Origin: Candidatus Dojkabacteria bacterium
GTDB taxonomy: Bacteria; Patescibacteriota; Dojkabacteria; J137
Assembly (NCBI GenBank): GCA_030950485.1
Contig: JAUZRK010000009.1
Location: 1-48,532 of the forward strand
DNA length: 48,532 nucleotides
Direction of reading: 5' to 3'
Shown: one piece after another, positions 1-10,056 of the stretch
Layout: every line of letters starts with the position of its first letter
Position numbering within the stretch: position 1 is the first letter of the stretch
Translations under genes and position numbers: made by a program
Notes under the pieces: model-generated
Told to the model about the DNA's origin: nothing
The model's input: the letters and a program-made list of their open reading frames with translations, nothing else
Databases searched by the model: none

Positions 1-96
1 ACTAGTATTCCTAGTATTAATACTATTATCGCTAGTATTAATATTACTGCGATTTGCTTTGTGGATTTCCAGAATCCTTGTATTTCCATGCATTAA

Positions 97-125
97 ATTT
101 TCCCCTAACCTATATTAGGGAAAAT
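97..125. terminator. Hairpin downstream of topA, likely terminator
   Basis: Inverted repeat attttcccctaa-cctat-attagggaaaat just beyond the topA stop codon. Confidence 0.5.
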
Positions 126-176
126 AGTTATACATTTCAACTGGAAAAACTATAATAGTCGGATAATTCGAAGATT

Positions 177-2402
177 CTATTCGACTTTTTTTACTTTTAT
201 AATTTTTTTAGTTTTTGGATAATCAGGATGTGCCCAGAAGTATCCAAATTTACCACTTCTTAAGATAAGTTCTTGTTTACCATCTTCCGTTTTAGGTGGT
301 TCTCCAAACAACTCAATCATTTTAGCTCGTTTATATACGAGAGGTTTTGCATCTTTGACCTTTGGATAATCGGGGTGTGCCCAAAATCCACCGAACTTTC
401 CTTTCTTATATGTATAATCTCTTCCATCTTCTGTTTTTGGAGCAGACTCATAACTTTCTTTAAATTCATCAGTCAAAGCTTCCTTTTCAATATCTTCTTT
501 CGACTTACCATCAATCGATAGAATCCCCTTACAATCTGGATAATTGCTACAGCTATAAAATTTACCATATCTCCCTAATTTTATAATCATAGGAGCTCCA
601 TCTTCAGGACATTTAATGTTTTCAGGTGCATCTCCTAATACTGTAAATTCGTCTCTAGGAATTTTTGCATCCGACTCAGTTACATTTATTTCAAATGGTT
701 CATAAAATTTGCCTAGCATGTCTTTCCACTTAAGCTTTCCATCAGCAATTTGGTCTAATTTGTTTTCCAAATCTGACGTAAAACTGTAGTCTACAACGTT
801 ATTAAAGTATCTTGTTAAAAGCTTATTTACTACTTCCCCTGTATCAGTTGGTATTAAGTATCGTCCTTCTTTAAGTGCATATTTTCTAGTCTGAATAGTA
901 CTTATTATAGTTGAATAAGTTGAAGGTCTACCTATTCCTAGCTCTTCTAGCTTTTTAATCAAACTTGCCTCTGAATATCTAGCAGGTGGTTGAGTAAAAT
1001 GTTGATCTGCTATTAAATTTGATTGATACCAGCTGTCTCCAATTTTCGTATCTGGTAATAAATTTTCGCTTACCTTATCATTAGTTGCAGCTAAATAACC
1101 ATCAAAAATCACAATACTTCCAGTAGCTTTAAATTCGTAATTATCTACCTGTGCCTTAATGGATTTGCTCTCTAATTTCGCAGACTTCATTTGTGAAGCA
1201 AGGGCAATATTTTTAATCAAAGAATAAATTTTCACCATTTCAGGAGTAAAATCTTTATTTCCAGATATATTTAAGTAAAAATCTACAGGTCTTATACATT
1301 CATGAGCTTCCTGTGCATTCTTTGATTTTTTACTATATGAATTTGGAGCCGTTGGCAAATACTCTTTTCCAAAAGTTTGAGAAATATATTTCCTAGCGCT
1401 ATCTACCGCAGATTTCGCCATATTTGTTGAGTCAGTTCTCATGTAAGTTATATAACCTTTTTCATATAACTTCTGGGCAATAGACATTGTTCTTTTTGCT
1501 GTAAAACCAAGCTTGTTTACCGCACTTCTTTGAAGAGTACTTGTAATTAGCGGTGGCTTAGGATTTTTATTTATAGGTTTGATTTCAACGTCAGAAATCT
1601 TTAGTTCTTTCCCCTTAACATCATTAACAATTTTTTCTATTTTTTCTTTATTATCTAATTCAATCTTTTTCCCGTCTAATTTACTTAATTCAAATCTAAC
1701 TAGACTCTTATCTAACTTCTCTAAGTACTCTTTCTTAGCTTCTGTATCAGTTTCTTGATCAAAATATTTTATGTCTAAGTTAGCTATTTCTTTATTTTGA
1801 GCATATGAATCTAATGACCAGTATTCATCTATGTTAAATGCTCTTCGCTCATCCTCCTTTTCTACAACTAATCTTAAAGCAACTGATTGTACTCTACCAG
1901 CTGATAATCCAAATGCTATTTTTTTCCATAAAATAGGAGAAAGTTTATATCCTACTAATCTATCTAGAACTCTTCTTGCTTGCTGAGCATCAACTAAATC
2001 TAGATTTAATTCTCTAGGATTATTAATAGCCTCAGTAACAGCATCTTTTGTAATTTCACTAAAAACAATTCTTGAAACATTGTGCCCCTTAGTAATTTTT
2101 CCATCTTTACCAATAGCTCCGAGCTTTCTTGCAATATGCCAAGCTATAGCTTCTCCCTCCCTATCAAGATCGACTGCTAATACTAATCCATCCGCCCCCT
2201 TATAAGCATCTTTTAGCTCTTTTACAACTTTTGGTTTAGTTACTTCATACGCAGGTTCAAAGTTCTTTTCGATATCAACACCAATCTTTGATTTAGGTAA
2301 ATCGATAACGTGCCCCTTTGAAGCTTTAACTATGTAATCTTTACCTAGATATTTTTTTATTGTCTTTGCTTTTGAAGGTGATTCTACTATTACTAATTTC
2401 AT
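177..2402 (-). CDS. topA: DNA topoisomerase I (type IA)
   Basis: MKLVIVESPSKAKTIKKYLG Toprim start, DREGEAIAWH, active-site region KGYITYMRTDSTNM, C-terminal zinc-ribbon repeat. Confidence 0.97.
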   Translation of the reverse strand: MKLVIVESPSKAKTIKKYLGKDYIVKASKGHVIDLPKSKIGVDIEKNFEPAYEVTKPKVVKELKDAYKGADGLVLAVDLDREGEAIAWHIARKLGAIGKDGKITKGHNVSRIVFSEITKDAVTEAINNPRELNLDLVDAQQARRVLDRLVGYKLSPILWKKIAFGLSAGRVQSVALRLVVEKEDERRAFNIDEYWSLDSYAQNKEIANLDIKYFDQETDTEAKKEYLEKLDKSLVRFELSKLDGKKIELDNKEKIEKIVNDVKGKELKISDVEIKPINKNPKPPLITSTLQRSAVNKLGFTAKRTMSIAQKLYEKGYITYMRTDSTNMAKSAVDSARKYISQTFGKEYLPTAPNSYSKKSKNAQEAHECIRPVDFYLNISGNKDFTPEMVKIYSLIKNIALASQMKSAKLESKSIKAQVDNYEFKATGSIVIFDGYLAATNDKVSENLLPDTKIGDSWYQSNLIADQHFTQPPARYSEASLIKKLEELGIGRPSTYSTIISTIQTRKYALKEGRYLIPTDTGEVVNKLLTRYFNNVVDYSFTSDLENKLDQIADGKLKWKDMLGKFYEPFEINVTESDAKIPRDEFTVLGDAPENIKCPEDGAPMIIKLGRYGKFYSCSNYPDCKGILSIDGKSKEDIEKEALTDEFKESYESAPKTEDGRDYTYKKGKFGGFWAHPDYPKVKDAKPLVYKRAKMIELFGEPPKTEDGKQELILRSGKFGYFWAHPDYPKTKKIIKVKKVE

Positions 2403-2414
2403 ATTTCTCTTATT

Positions 2415-3515
2415 TTAGCTAACTTGTATAACGTATTTTCCAATGTCATCTTTCATTATGAATTCTTTTAATTCTAAAGATGAGCATAGACTAATTAAAT
2501 TTGTAAACCCAATCTGTAATATTAAATTTAATTCTTCTATAAATTTACCGCCAGATAATAGTGTATCATAAACTATTCTTTCACTTTCTGTCAAAGTGCT
2601 TAAATTTCTTAATTTATTTTTATTATAGTTTTTAATTCCTATATCCTCAAATACATCGCTAACTGATCTTATTAACCTAGCCTTATTTTCTCTAATCAAC
2701 TGATTACAACCTGAGCTGGTATTAAAATTAACACTACCTGGTAAAGAAAGAACATCTCTATTATTTTCAAAGGCAAGATTAGCAGTTATTATAGCTCCAC
2801 TCTTCTCTTTCGCTTCAACAATGATTGTATATTCGGAAAGACCAGCAATAATTCTGTTTCTAGCAGGGAATAGGCCTTTTGTTAGATTAATTGGTCGATA
2901 TTTAGAATACTCAGATATTATTAATCCATTCTGATTTAATATATTGTTATACAAATTAGTATTGGAGACAGGTGTTGCTTTCTCTACTTCAGAGGGTAAT
3001 ACAGAAATAGTATGTCCTCCAGCCTTAAGTGCTCCATGATGAACATGTGAGTCTATTCCTACAGCAAGACCACTTACAATAACTAAACCTGCTTTAGCTA
3101 ATTCATAAGATAATTCGCTAGCAAAAGATTTTCCAAATGCTGTTGCATTTCTAGTCCCAACTATAGAAATACATCTCTTACTTAATAGATTCTTATTACC
3201 ATTTGTAAATATTAATGCCGGTGCCTCTTGAACTTCATTTAATAAACCAGGGTAATTTTCATCAAAGAAAGGAACAAGACTATCGGTTAATTCGTATGAC
3301 TTAAGTAATTCTAGTTTCTTATTAGCAGTTCTTATTGCATTAGTTAAAAGATCAGATTCTTTATTACTTATTTCTTGTGTATATCCCACTTTAGTCTGAG
3401 CAAAATGGCAGTGCATTATTCTACGAGCTGATATGTCACCAATTCCTTTATTTCTAAGTAGTTCAAGAATCAGTACTTTATTAAGAATTGCTATCTTAGC
3501 TTCTTTTTCCATCAA
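2415..3515 (-). CDS. dprA: DNA-processing protein DprA/Smf
   Basis: Rossmann core ISIVGTRNATAFGKSFASELSYELAKAGLVIVSGLAVGIDSHVHHGAL and GLFPARNRIIAGLSEYTIIVEAKEKSGAIITANLA. Confidence 0.95.
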   Translation of the reverse strand: MMEKEAKIAILNKVLILELLRNKGIGDISARRIMHCHFAQTKVGYTQEISNKESDLLTNAIRTANKKLELLKSYELTDSLVPFFDENYPGLLNEVQEAPALIFTNGNKNLLSKRCISIVGTRNATAFGKSFASELSYELAKAGLVIVSGLAVGIDSHVHHGALKAGGHTISVLPSEVEKATPVSNTNLYNNILNQNGLIISEYSKYRPINLTKGLFPARNRIIAGLSEYTIIVEAKEKSGAIITANLAFENNRDVLSLPGSVNFNTSSGCNQLIRENKARLIRSVSDVFEDIGIKNYNKNKLRNLSTLTESERIVYDTLLSGGKFIEELNLILQIGFTNLISLCSSLELKEFIMKDDIGKYVIQVS

Positions 3516-3675
3516 TGTTTTTAATACCTTTTAAATAACAATAACAGTAGTAGTAAATTGAATTCTTACTAGCTAGTTACAATTATATATTTTAAATTTT
3601 ACATTGATTACATAAAGAAACACATGGAAATTAAACTAATTGAGAGAATCTTGAAAGAATGAAGTAAAAGTTTTT

Positions 3676-4455
3676 TTATTGGTTATAGATTGTGACACTT
3701 TCTATAATTATAGGAGTGGCCGTTCTATATTCGTTTGTGATTATATCTAGTGCTTTAGTTGGATTTTCAGACAGAAGTTCTACAATAGATATTGCACCTA
3801 TCGCTGATTTATCTCCAATTACTTCACCGATTACAGTAAATTTACCATTAAATTCATCGTAGACTGGACTTCCTTCATCTGCAAACATAATAAAAAACTG
3901 CGATCCATTTGTATCTGCTTCCGTATTTGCCATTGCTACAGTATATTTTTTAAAGCCCACAGAAACTATATCACTATCGGAAGAATAACCGTCATCTGCT
4001 AATTCTTCTTTCCTTTCATCGGATAGACCTAAGCTGTCCCAATTTATTTCATCATTGATCAAATAACCAGGATTACCCTTACCATCATCTATAGGATCAT
4101 CATTTAATGTGTTTCTATCTCCACCTTGTATAAGCAGCTTTGGAACTAACCTATGAAATGAGGTACCATTGTAGTATCCCTTACTAGAAAGATAAACAAA
4201 ATTATTTACATTTACAGGAGCATTTCTTTCATACAAATCAATAAGTATTGGTCCATAATTAGTATTAAGACTTGCTAGATAATCTTGACCAGGATTAAGA
4301 ATTGCAGGTGGTTGCTTATCAGCTCCAATATCATCCAATATTGGATCTCCATTAAAAAATGGGAAAAGTACTTGCCTCATAGTAAAGACGTATAGCCCCA
4401 TAAGTATTACTATACCTATTAAATACAACCAGATTTTTCCTTCGTCTTTGAACAT
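3676..4455 (-). CDS. Cyclophilin-type peptidyl-prolyl cis-trans isomerase with N-terminal membrane anchor
   Basis: NFVYLSSKGYYNGTSFHRLVPKLLIQGGD and VAMANTEADTNGSQFFI motifs; one N-terminal TM segment. Confidence 0.92.
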   Translation of the reverse strand: MFKDEGKIWLYLIGIVILMGLYVFTMRQVLFPFFNGDPILDDIGADKQPPAILNPGQDYLASLNTNYGPILIDLYERNAPVNVNNFVYLSSKGYYNGTSFHRLVPKLLIQGGDRNTLNDDPIDDGKGNPGYLINDEINWDSLGLSDERKEELADDGYSSDSDIVSVGFKKYTVAMANTEADTNGSQFFIMFADEGSPVYDEFNGKFTVIGEVIGDKSAIGAISIVELLSENPTKALDIITNEYRTATPIIIESVTIYNQ

Positions 4456-4483
4456 AAAAAAACTAACTTAATATATCTTAAGT

Positions 4484-5185
4484 CTACGATACTTGCCTAA
4501 CTCTATCAAACATAATTATACTAGCTGCTACACTCATATTTAATGAGTTAACCTTTCCGAATTGAGGAATTTCTACTATTAGATCAGATTTCTTTCTAAC
4601 TCTATCAGATAATGATTTATCTTCTCCACCAATGATCAATAAATTATTTCCTGAAAGATCACTTTCAAAATATTTTTCGCCATCTCTTTCTATACCTACA
4701 ATTTTAAAGCCTAAGTCTTTAAAGAATTTAATAGAATTAAAAATTGCTTCTCTATAGACTGGTATATGAAATAAAGCACCTGTAGAAATTTTAGCTACTG
4801 TACCAGTTATATTAGTATTATTTGGAATTATTACACCTTTTAGTCCTGAACATTCAGCACTTCTAATAATAGCCCCAATATTATGTTCATAGGTAACATC
4901 AGAAATATAAATGAATGAATCATTAAAGTCAGGTATATTAATAGAAGATAATTTCTCAACAGAATAGTCAATTTCTATTGCTATACCTTGATGTTCATTT
5001 GAGTTAGTTAGTTTAGAAAGTTTTTTTGGATTAATATCTTCTACATGAATAGCCCTAGACTTAGCTAGAGCTATTATTTCGCTAATTTTATTATCTTTAT
5101 TGATATTATTTTGAATGTAAAGTTTGTGCGACTTAAACTTTGATGTAAGCGCCTCTTTAACTACATTTCTACCGTAGAATATCAT
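4484..5185 (-). CDS. SpoU/TrmH-family RNA 2'-O-ribose methyltransferase (RlmB-like)
   Basis: IYISDVTYEHNIGAIIRSAECSG, LIIGGEDKSLSDRV, VEIPQFGKVNSLNMSVAASI SPOUT motifs. Confidence 0.93.
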   Translation of the reverse strand: MIFYGRNVVKEALTSKFKSHKLYIQNNINKDNKISEIIALAKSRAIHVEDINPKKLSKLTNSNEHQGIAIEIDYSVEKLSSINIPDFNDSFIYISDVTYEHNIGAIIRSAECSGLKGVIIPNNTNITGTVAKISTGALFHIPVYREAIFNSIKFFKDLGFKIVGIERDGEKYFESDLSGNNLLIIGGEDKSLSDRVRKKSDLIVEIPQFGKVNSLNMSVAASIIMFDRVRQVS

Positions 5186-5207
5186 TTGTTAGGTATTATC
5201 TGTTGGA

Positions 5208-5441
5208 TTATTGAGCTTCTTGAAGTTTTCTCAACTTCTTGTAAGCCTTCATAGAGATTTTTACTCTCTTAGTTACTCCATTGATCTCTAACTTTACTTT
5301 TCGTAAGTTAGGTCTCCAAGTCCTTCTAGTCTTTGGGGCTTTAAACCTCCAAGTACCTCCGGCTCCAGATTTACCTCTTCTATGTTTTTTACTATTACCG
5401 AAAGATGTACTCTTTCCTGTGATCTCACATTTTCTTGCCAT
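5208..5441 (-). CDS. rpmB: 50S ribosomal protein L28
   Basis: MARKCEITGKSTSFGNSKKHRRGKSG...TRRTWRPNLRKVKL; start trimmed to ATGGCAAGA at 5441. Confidence 0.93.
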   Translation of the reverse strand: MARKCEITGKSTSFGNSKKHRRGKSGAGGTWRFKAPKTRRTWRPNLRKVKLEINGVTKRVKISMKAYKKLRKLQEAQ

Positions 5442-5572
5442 AGCTAGAGTTTTAAGAATCAATTAATATCGCGCCTAATTTTAATTCAAAAACAAAAATT
5501 TTGCAAAGATTAAAATGTATTGTTATACTTTCTAAGTCAAAAATTCAGTGTCTTTAAAAATTAATTATGTTC

Positions 5573-5645
5573 GCTGGAATAGCTCAGCTGGTAGAGCAAC
5601 GGTTTTGTAAACCGTCGGTCGAGGGTTCGAATCCCTCTTCCAGCT
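5573..5645 (+). tRNA. tRNA-Thr (anticodon TGT)
   Basis: Cloverleaf: acceptor gctggaa/ttccagc, anticodon stem cggtt-ttTGTaa-aaccg, T-arm gagggTTCGAATccctc. Confidence 0.95.
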
Positions 5646-5655
5646 TTCTTTATTT

Positions 5656-5740
5656 TCCGGAGATGGCGGAGCGGTCAATCGCACCTGACTGTAAATCAGG
5701 CAGCCTTAGGCTTTCGGAGGTTCGAATCCTTCTCTCCGGA
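5656..5740 (+). tRNA. tRNA-Tyr (anticodon GTA)
   Basis: Acceptor tccggag/ctccgga, anticodon arm cctga-ctGTAaa-tcagg, long variable arm. Confidence 0.95.
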
Positions 5741-5761
5741 TATATTTAAAAATTTCTAAAG

Positions 5762-6515
5762 ATGCTTCAACCCATAGTCACAAATTTCTTTCAACTTACC
5801 AACAAAATACTGTATTTAGATTTTCAATCTAAAGAAAAATATTCTATTGCTAATTCAGTATTTTCTGACGTTTGGTATAACTTTTTCATAATAAATAAGC
5901 AGATAACTAATGAAGAAATTAAAAGCATCGAGTCTTTAAGGCATGTTACGGAAAAGTTAATAGAGAAAAAATACTCTTTTATGTTGATTCTACGTTATCA
6001 AATATAAATAATTACTTTAAAAATAAATATACACACGAAGGTGATGATACTTATATTGTAATTAGAGGTGCAGAAATACAAAAACCTATAAGTGAATTCG
6101 AATTAGAAAGAGTTACCCAAGATAATTTCCCAAACTATATTAATTTAGTAAAGCTTTGCTTCCCTGATTGGGAAAATAACGAGACTTATTCTAAACAAGT
6201 ATTGAGTAATGAGAAGATTGATAACGTAATAAATGAAACTTATCTTTTAAAAAATAAGCAAGATAATACATTTATATCATTTGGTAGCTTTATAGCTTCA
6301 AACAAAATGAATCTAGGCTATTTTCATAATTCAGGAACACATCCAGACTACAGACAGAAAGGTAACTTCACAAATTTAAAAAACTACTAATAAATAAACT
6401 TATTAAATATGGCGTTAACAACATACTCGCTATTGTAGAAAAAGATGGGGTACCCTACACTACTCTAAATAAACTTGGATTTAAAGAAGAAGCTAGATAC
6501 AACATCTACATTTAA
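5762..6515 (+). pseudogene. GNAT-family N-acetyltransferase, disrupted by two frameshifts
   Basis: Three frames join into one protein: ...LIEKKYSF / YVDSTLSNINNYFKNKYTHEGDDTYIVIRG...FHNSGTHPDYRQKGNFTNLK / KLLINKLIKYGVNNILAIVEKDGVPYTTLNKLGFKEEARYNIYI*; GNAT acetyl-CoA-binding-like RQKGNFTNL and C-terminal LGFKEEARY. Confidence 0.75.
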
Positions 6516-6645
6516 TAATTACTTGTAATACATCTACGAGATTATTATTTCTATCTCTCGCTTTATTTTTTAATTCTATTGTAATTTACACTAATTAGAC
6601 TTAGAATTTTTTAATTACTTTATAGTATAATAAATCGATTGTTAT

Positions 6646-6718
6646 GCCACCGTAGCTCAGTTGGTAGAGCGCACCCATGGTAAGGGTGAGGTCCGCAGTT
6701 CGACCCTGCGCGGTGGCT
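6646..6718 (+). tRNA. tRNA-Thr (anticodon GGT)
   Basis: Acceptor gccaccg/cggtggc, anticodon arm caccc-atGGTaa-gggtg. Confidence 0.94.
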
Positions 6719-6813
6719 TATAAATTCTTTCAAGATTCTAACAACAACTCCTTATTGATAATCGAAAAATACAAATTCCATAATAAAATCATTAATAGTT
6801 TATAAAGCTAATA

Positions 6814-7407
6814 ATGATTAATATTAAACAAATTAATATAGATAAGATAAAAATGTTTATTGCATTTTGCTTACTAATATCTGCACTATTAGGCTTCGCG
6901 TACTCAAGTTACTTAAGTTTAGAAGAAAATGGAAAGTTAGAATTTACTAAAGAAATACCTGAAGAAGGCTATATTTTTAAAAAAGTTGCATATATCTCAG
7001 GTGAAGTTAATACTCCAGGAGTATATGAGATTACTGATCATACAAGAATTTACGAGCTAGTCGAATATGCTGGTGGCTTTAATTTAAATGCCGATACTCA
7101 ATATATTAATAAAGAACTCAATTTAGCAACATTAGTAAATGATGAAGAGCATGTATTCATCCCAAGTAAAGAGCAATATCAGACGAAAAAAGTCTCCTTA
7201 ATTCCTGAAACTTACAATAAAGGATCAGATCTCATAAATATAAATACAAGTACTCTAGAAGATCTAGATACCTTACCGGGGATAGGAAAATCTACAGCTG
7301 AAAAAATTATTGATAATAGACCATATAGCAATATAAATGATTTATTAGATATCTCAGGAATAGGTGATTCGAAATTTAATGAAATCAGTAATTTGATTTC
7401 TATATGA
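6814..7407 (+). CDS. comEA: ComEA-like DNA-binding competence protein (SLBB + helix-hairpin-helix)
   Basis: N-terminal TM, SLBB-like YISGEVNTPGVYEITDHTRIYELVEYAGGF, HhH ININTSTLEDLDTLPGIGKSTAEKIIDNRPYSNINDLLDISGIGDSKF. Confidence 0.92.
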   Translation: MINIKQINIDKIKMFIAFCLLISALLGFAYSSYLSLEENGKLEFTKEIPEEGYIFKKVAYISGEVNTPGVYEITDHTRIYELVEYAGGFNLNADTQYINKELNLATLVNDEEHVFIPSKEQYQTKKVSLIPETYNKGSDLININTSTLEDLDTLPGIGKSTAEKIIDNRPYSNINDLLDISGIGDSKFNEISNLISI

Positions 7408-8834
7408 AAAAATCAAACTCATTAGTTATTCAAAAGTTACGTTCATTAACCCGACGATCTCATCGTATAACGCTTCTCTTATTAGCTCTTATAATAGGAA
7501 TAATTATAAGAGATAATTTTTTATTCATACTACCACTTGTTATTTTATCTTCAAGAATAACAGCTAGTAAAAAGTCTTTTTGCCTTATACTTACATCTTT
7601 TATTGTTGGAATAGGTCTTACCTGTAATTTACAAATAATATAAATAATCAGATAAATAATTTAAAGAATACGAGTATAGAAGCTAACGCTTCAATTGTAG
7701 AACCTCCATCAACGACCCAATATAATACAAAGGCAATTTTAAAAATCCCAGGGATAGACGCTTTATTTATTGCTGATTTACCAAAATACCCAAAACTGAA
7801 TTATGGTGACACTCTTTTTATAGAAGGTACTGTTAAAGTACTTGAGAAAGACAATAATAATTCAGGCTATATAAGTTATTTAAACAGTAAGAAAGTTTTC
7901 TTAGAAATCCAAGTAAAAAATTTTAAATATTTAGCCTCATCTGATTTAAATACTGTAAAAAGAAGACTTGAACAAAATACAAAAAATTATTTAAAAGAAC
8001 CTAGTAATAGTTTATTAAATGGTATTACACTTGGAACAAAAACTAAAATACCAACAGAGCTTGAGGGAACCCTCAAAAATACAGGTACTAGTCATATAAT
8101 TTCAGCATCAGGATTTAATGTAGTAATTATCTATATAGTATTATCTTCCTTCAGTTCTTTAATCAATAGAAAAGCAATTTATCTCCTGTCTGCAATAATT
8201 ATTCTTTTATATCTGTACATTATTGGACCATACAACTTGCCTGCTTTAAGGGCTACATTAATGATTTTAATTTTAATTTTTTATAAATTAATTGGTAGAA
8301 AACCAGATATTCCTCTAGTGCTATCACTTTCTGTAGTAATAATTCTTATAATAAATCCTCTTTCATGGAAAAATGTAAGCTTTCAACTATCCTTTTTTTG
8401 CAACTTTGGGATTGCTTTTATTTACAAATACATTTAAAAATGGACTAAAAAGATTTATAAAACTTGATAATATAAACGAAATTGTTTCTACGACATTATC
8501 TGTGCTTATAACTACTCTACCGATTACAATATTTACATTTGGATCAACATCATTAGTCTCCCTTATTAGTAATGTCCTTATACTTCCATTAATACCTATT
8601 ATAACTGTCTTTGGACTCTATTCTATATTAATAAGCTCACTTGGAATCAACTTATTAAACAAACTAATTTTTAGGATTTTAGATTTTCTATTGAAATTTA
8701 CTGTAAATATAATTAACTTCCTTGGCAAACAAAGTTTTGCTAGTACAGAAAGTACTACATTAGGTATTTGCCTACTTTCAATTATTATCTTAATTTACAT
8801 GTATTTTAAGTATAAAGAATTGAAACCCACATAG
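7404..8834 (+). pseudogene. comEC: ComEC/Rec2-type competence membrane protein, broken into three reading frames
   Basis: Starts at ATGA overlap with comEA; frames joined at ~7625-7642 and T7 at 8393-8399 give LLNGITLGTKTKIPTELEGTLKNTGTSHIISASGFNVVII...NPLSWKNVSFQLSFFATLGLLLFTNTF, the ComEC competence domain. Confidence 0.85.
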
Positions 8835-8835
8835 T

Positions 8836-9702
8836 ATGAAGATACAAAACTTATTACTAGCAATGCTTGTAACAATAAATTTCATTATATTTGAAGGTAT
8901 CAGATATGATCTAAACCAGAATGATCTGTTAGAAATATACTTTTTAGATGTAGGACAAGGAGATTCGATATTAATAAAGACGCCAAATGGCTCTTTTGGA
9001 TTAATTGATACAGGAAGAGAGTCAAACATATTGACAGCCCTAAACGAAATTAATCTTAAAATAGATAAATTTGAGTTTGTAATAATTACTCATCCCGATG
9101 CAGATCATTACGAGGGAATACTTGAGCTAACAGAATACTATGATATTAGAAAGTTATTTTTAAACAAAACTAAAAAAGACGGTGATTTATATTTAGAGGT
9201 AATCAGAAAGTTACATCTAAAAGATATAAAAACATTTCTATTATACTCATCTACTGATTTTACTTTAGATAGTGTTGACTTTGATATACTTTGGCCAATT
9301 AGTTTAGAAGAGACGTACATATTTGATAATATTAATGATTCTTCAACGGCAATTTTAATAACATTTGGAAACCTGTCCATGTACTCTGCTGGAGATTTAT
9401 CAAGCCAATATGAATTAGAATCTATAAGCCAGTTAGAGATTCAAGACATAGATATTCTTAAAGTAGGCCATCACGGAAGCAAAGCTTCTACTTCGTTTGA
9501 GTTTCTTGAAAAAATATCTCCAGAAATTTGTGTAGTTCAGGTAGGAGAAGGTAATCAATATGGGCACCCAAATAATGAAATATTGATAAATATTCAGAAA
9601 ATAGGTGCTACAATGCTACGAACAGATTCATTAGGGAATATCAAAATCAGCTCAAATGGAGAATTTATTTTCTTAAGAAATGGAGCTAAAATTGAAGTAT
9701 AA
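8836..9702 (+). CDS. ComEC-associated metallo-beta-lactamase-fold hydrolase (separate gene)
   Basis: IYFLDVGQGDSILIKTPNGSFGLIDTGRE, VIITHPDADHYEGI, ILKVGHHGSKAST motifs. Confidence 0.92.
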   Translation: MKIQNLLLAMLVTINFIIFEGIRYDLNQNDLLEIYFLDVGQGDSILIKTPNGSFGLIDTGRESNILTALNEINLKIDKFEFVIITHPDADHYEGILELTEYYDIRKLFLNKTKKDGDLYLEVIRKLHLKDIKTFLLYSSTDFTLDSVDFDILWPISLEETYIFDNINDSSTAILITFGNLSMYSAGDLSSQYELESISQLEIQDIDILKVGHHGSKASTSFEFLEKISPEICVVQVGEGNQYGHPNNEILINIQKIGATMLRTDSLGNIKISSNGEFIFLRNGAKIEV

Positions 9703-9778
9703 TTAAAAACACAAATTTCTTACTTGAAGATATAGCAAGTAGGATATATAATTGGACGTTATTTTACACAATAAGAGT

Positions 9779-9958
9779 ATGGCAAAAAAAAACAAGAAAG
9801 TATTAACTTATAGGTTCATGTTAAAGGAAACTGGTGAGCATTACACTATTAAACTTTCTCGAGAAGCTTATGATAAGCTAAACGATAAGAAAATAAGAAA
9901 GTTTAGTAAGAAGCTTAAAAAACACGCAGATTTCGAACTAGTTAAATTAAAAAAATAG
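9779..9958 (+). CDS. rpmG: Probable 50S ribosomal protein L33
   Basis: Small basic protein MAKKNKKVLTYRFMLKETGEHYTIKLSREAYDKL...; position directly before trnW-secE-nusG matches the usual rpmG position. Assignment is largely contextual. Confidence 0.6.
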   Translation: MAKKNKKVLTYRFMLKETGEHYTIKLSREAYDKLNDKKIRKFSKKLKKHADFELVKLKK

Positions 9959-9961
9959 TAA

Positions 9962-10033
9962 GCGAGTGTCGGTTAATTGGTAAACCACTGGTCTCCAAAA
10001 CCAGGACTCTCAGTTCGAGTCTGAGCACTCGTG
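9962..10033 (+). tRNA. tRNA-Trp (anticodon CCA)
   Basis: Anticodon arm ctggt-ctCCAaa-accag; acceptor gcgagtg/cactcgt. Confidence 0.94.
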
Positions 10034-10056
10034 CTCTCTATTAACACAATAAAAAT

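Noticed and set aside
273-521. Antisense ORFs to topA, rpmB, rplA, rplL, clpC, rpsA, M20 peptidase, lexA-adjacent and other CDS
   Set aside because: They overlap well-supported genes on the opposite strand, lack homology-like motifs and are low complexity.
5567-5749. ORF 5567-5749 (+)
   Set aside because: Translation of two tRNA genes (GIAQLVEQRFCKPSVEGSNPSSS is a classic tRNA-derived artefact).
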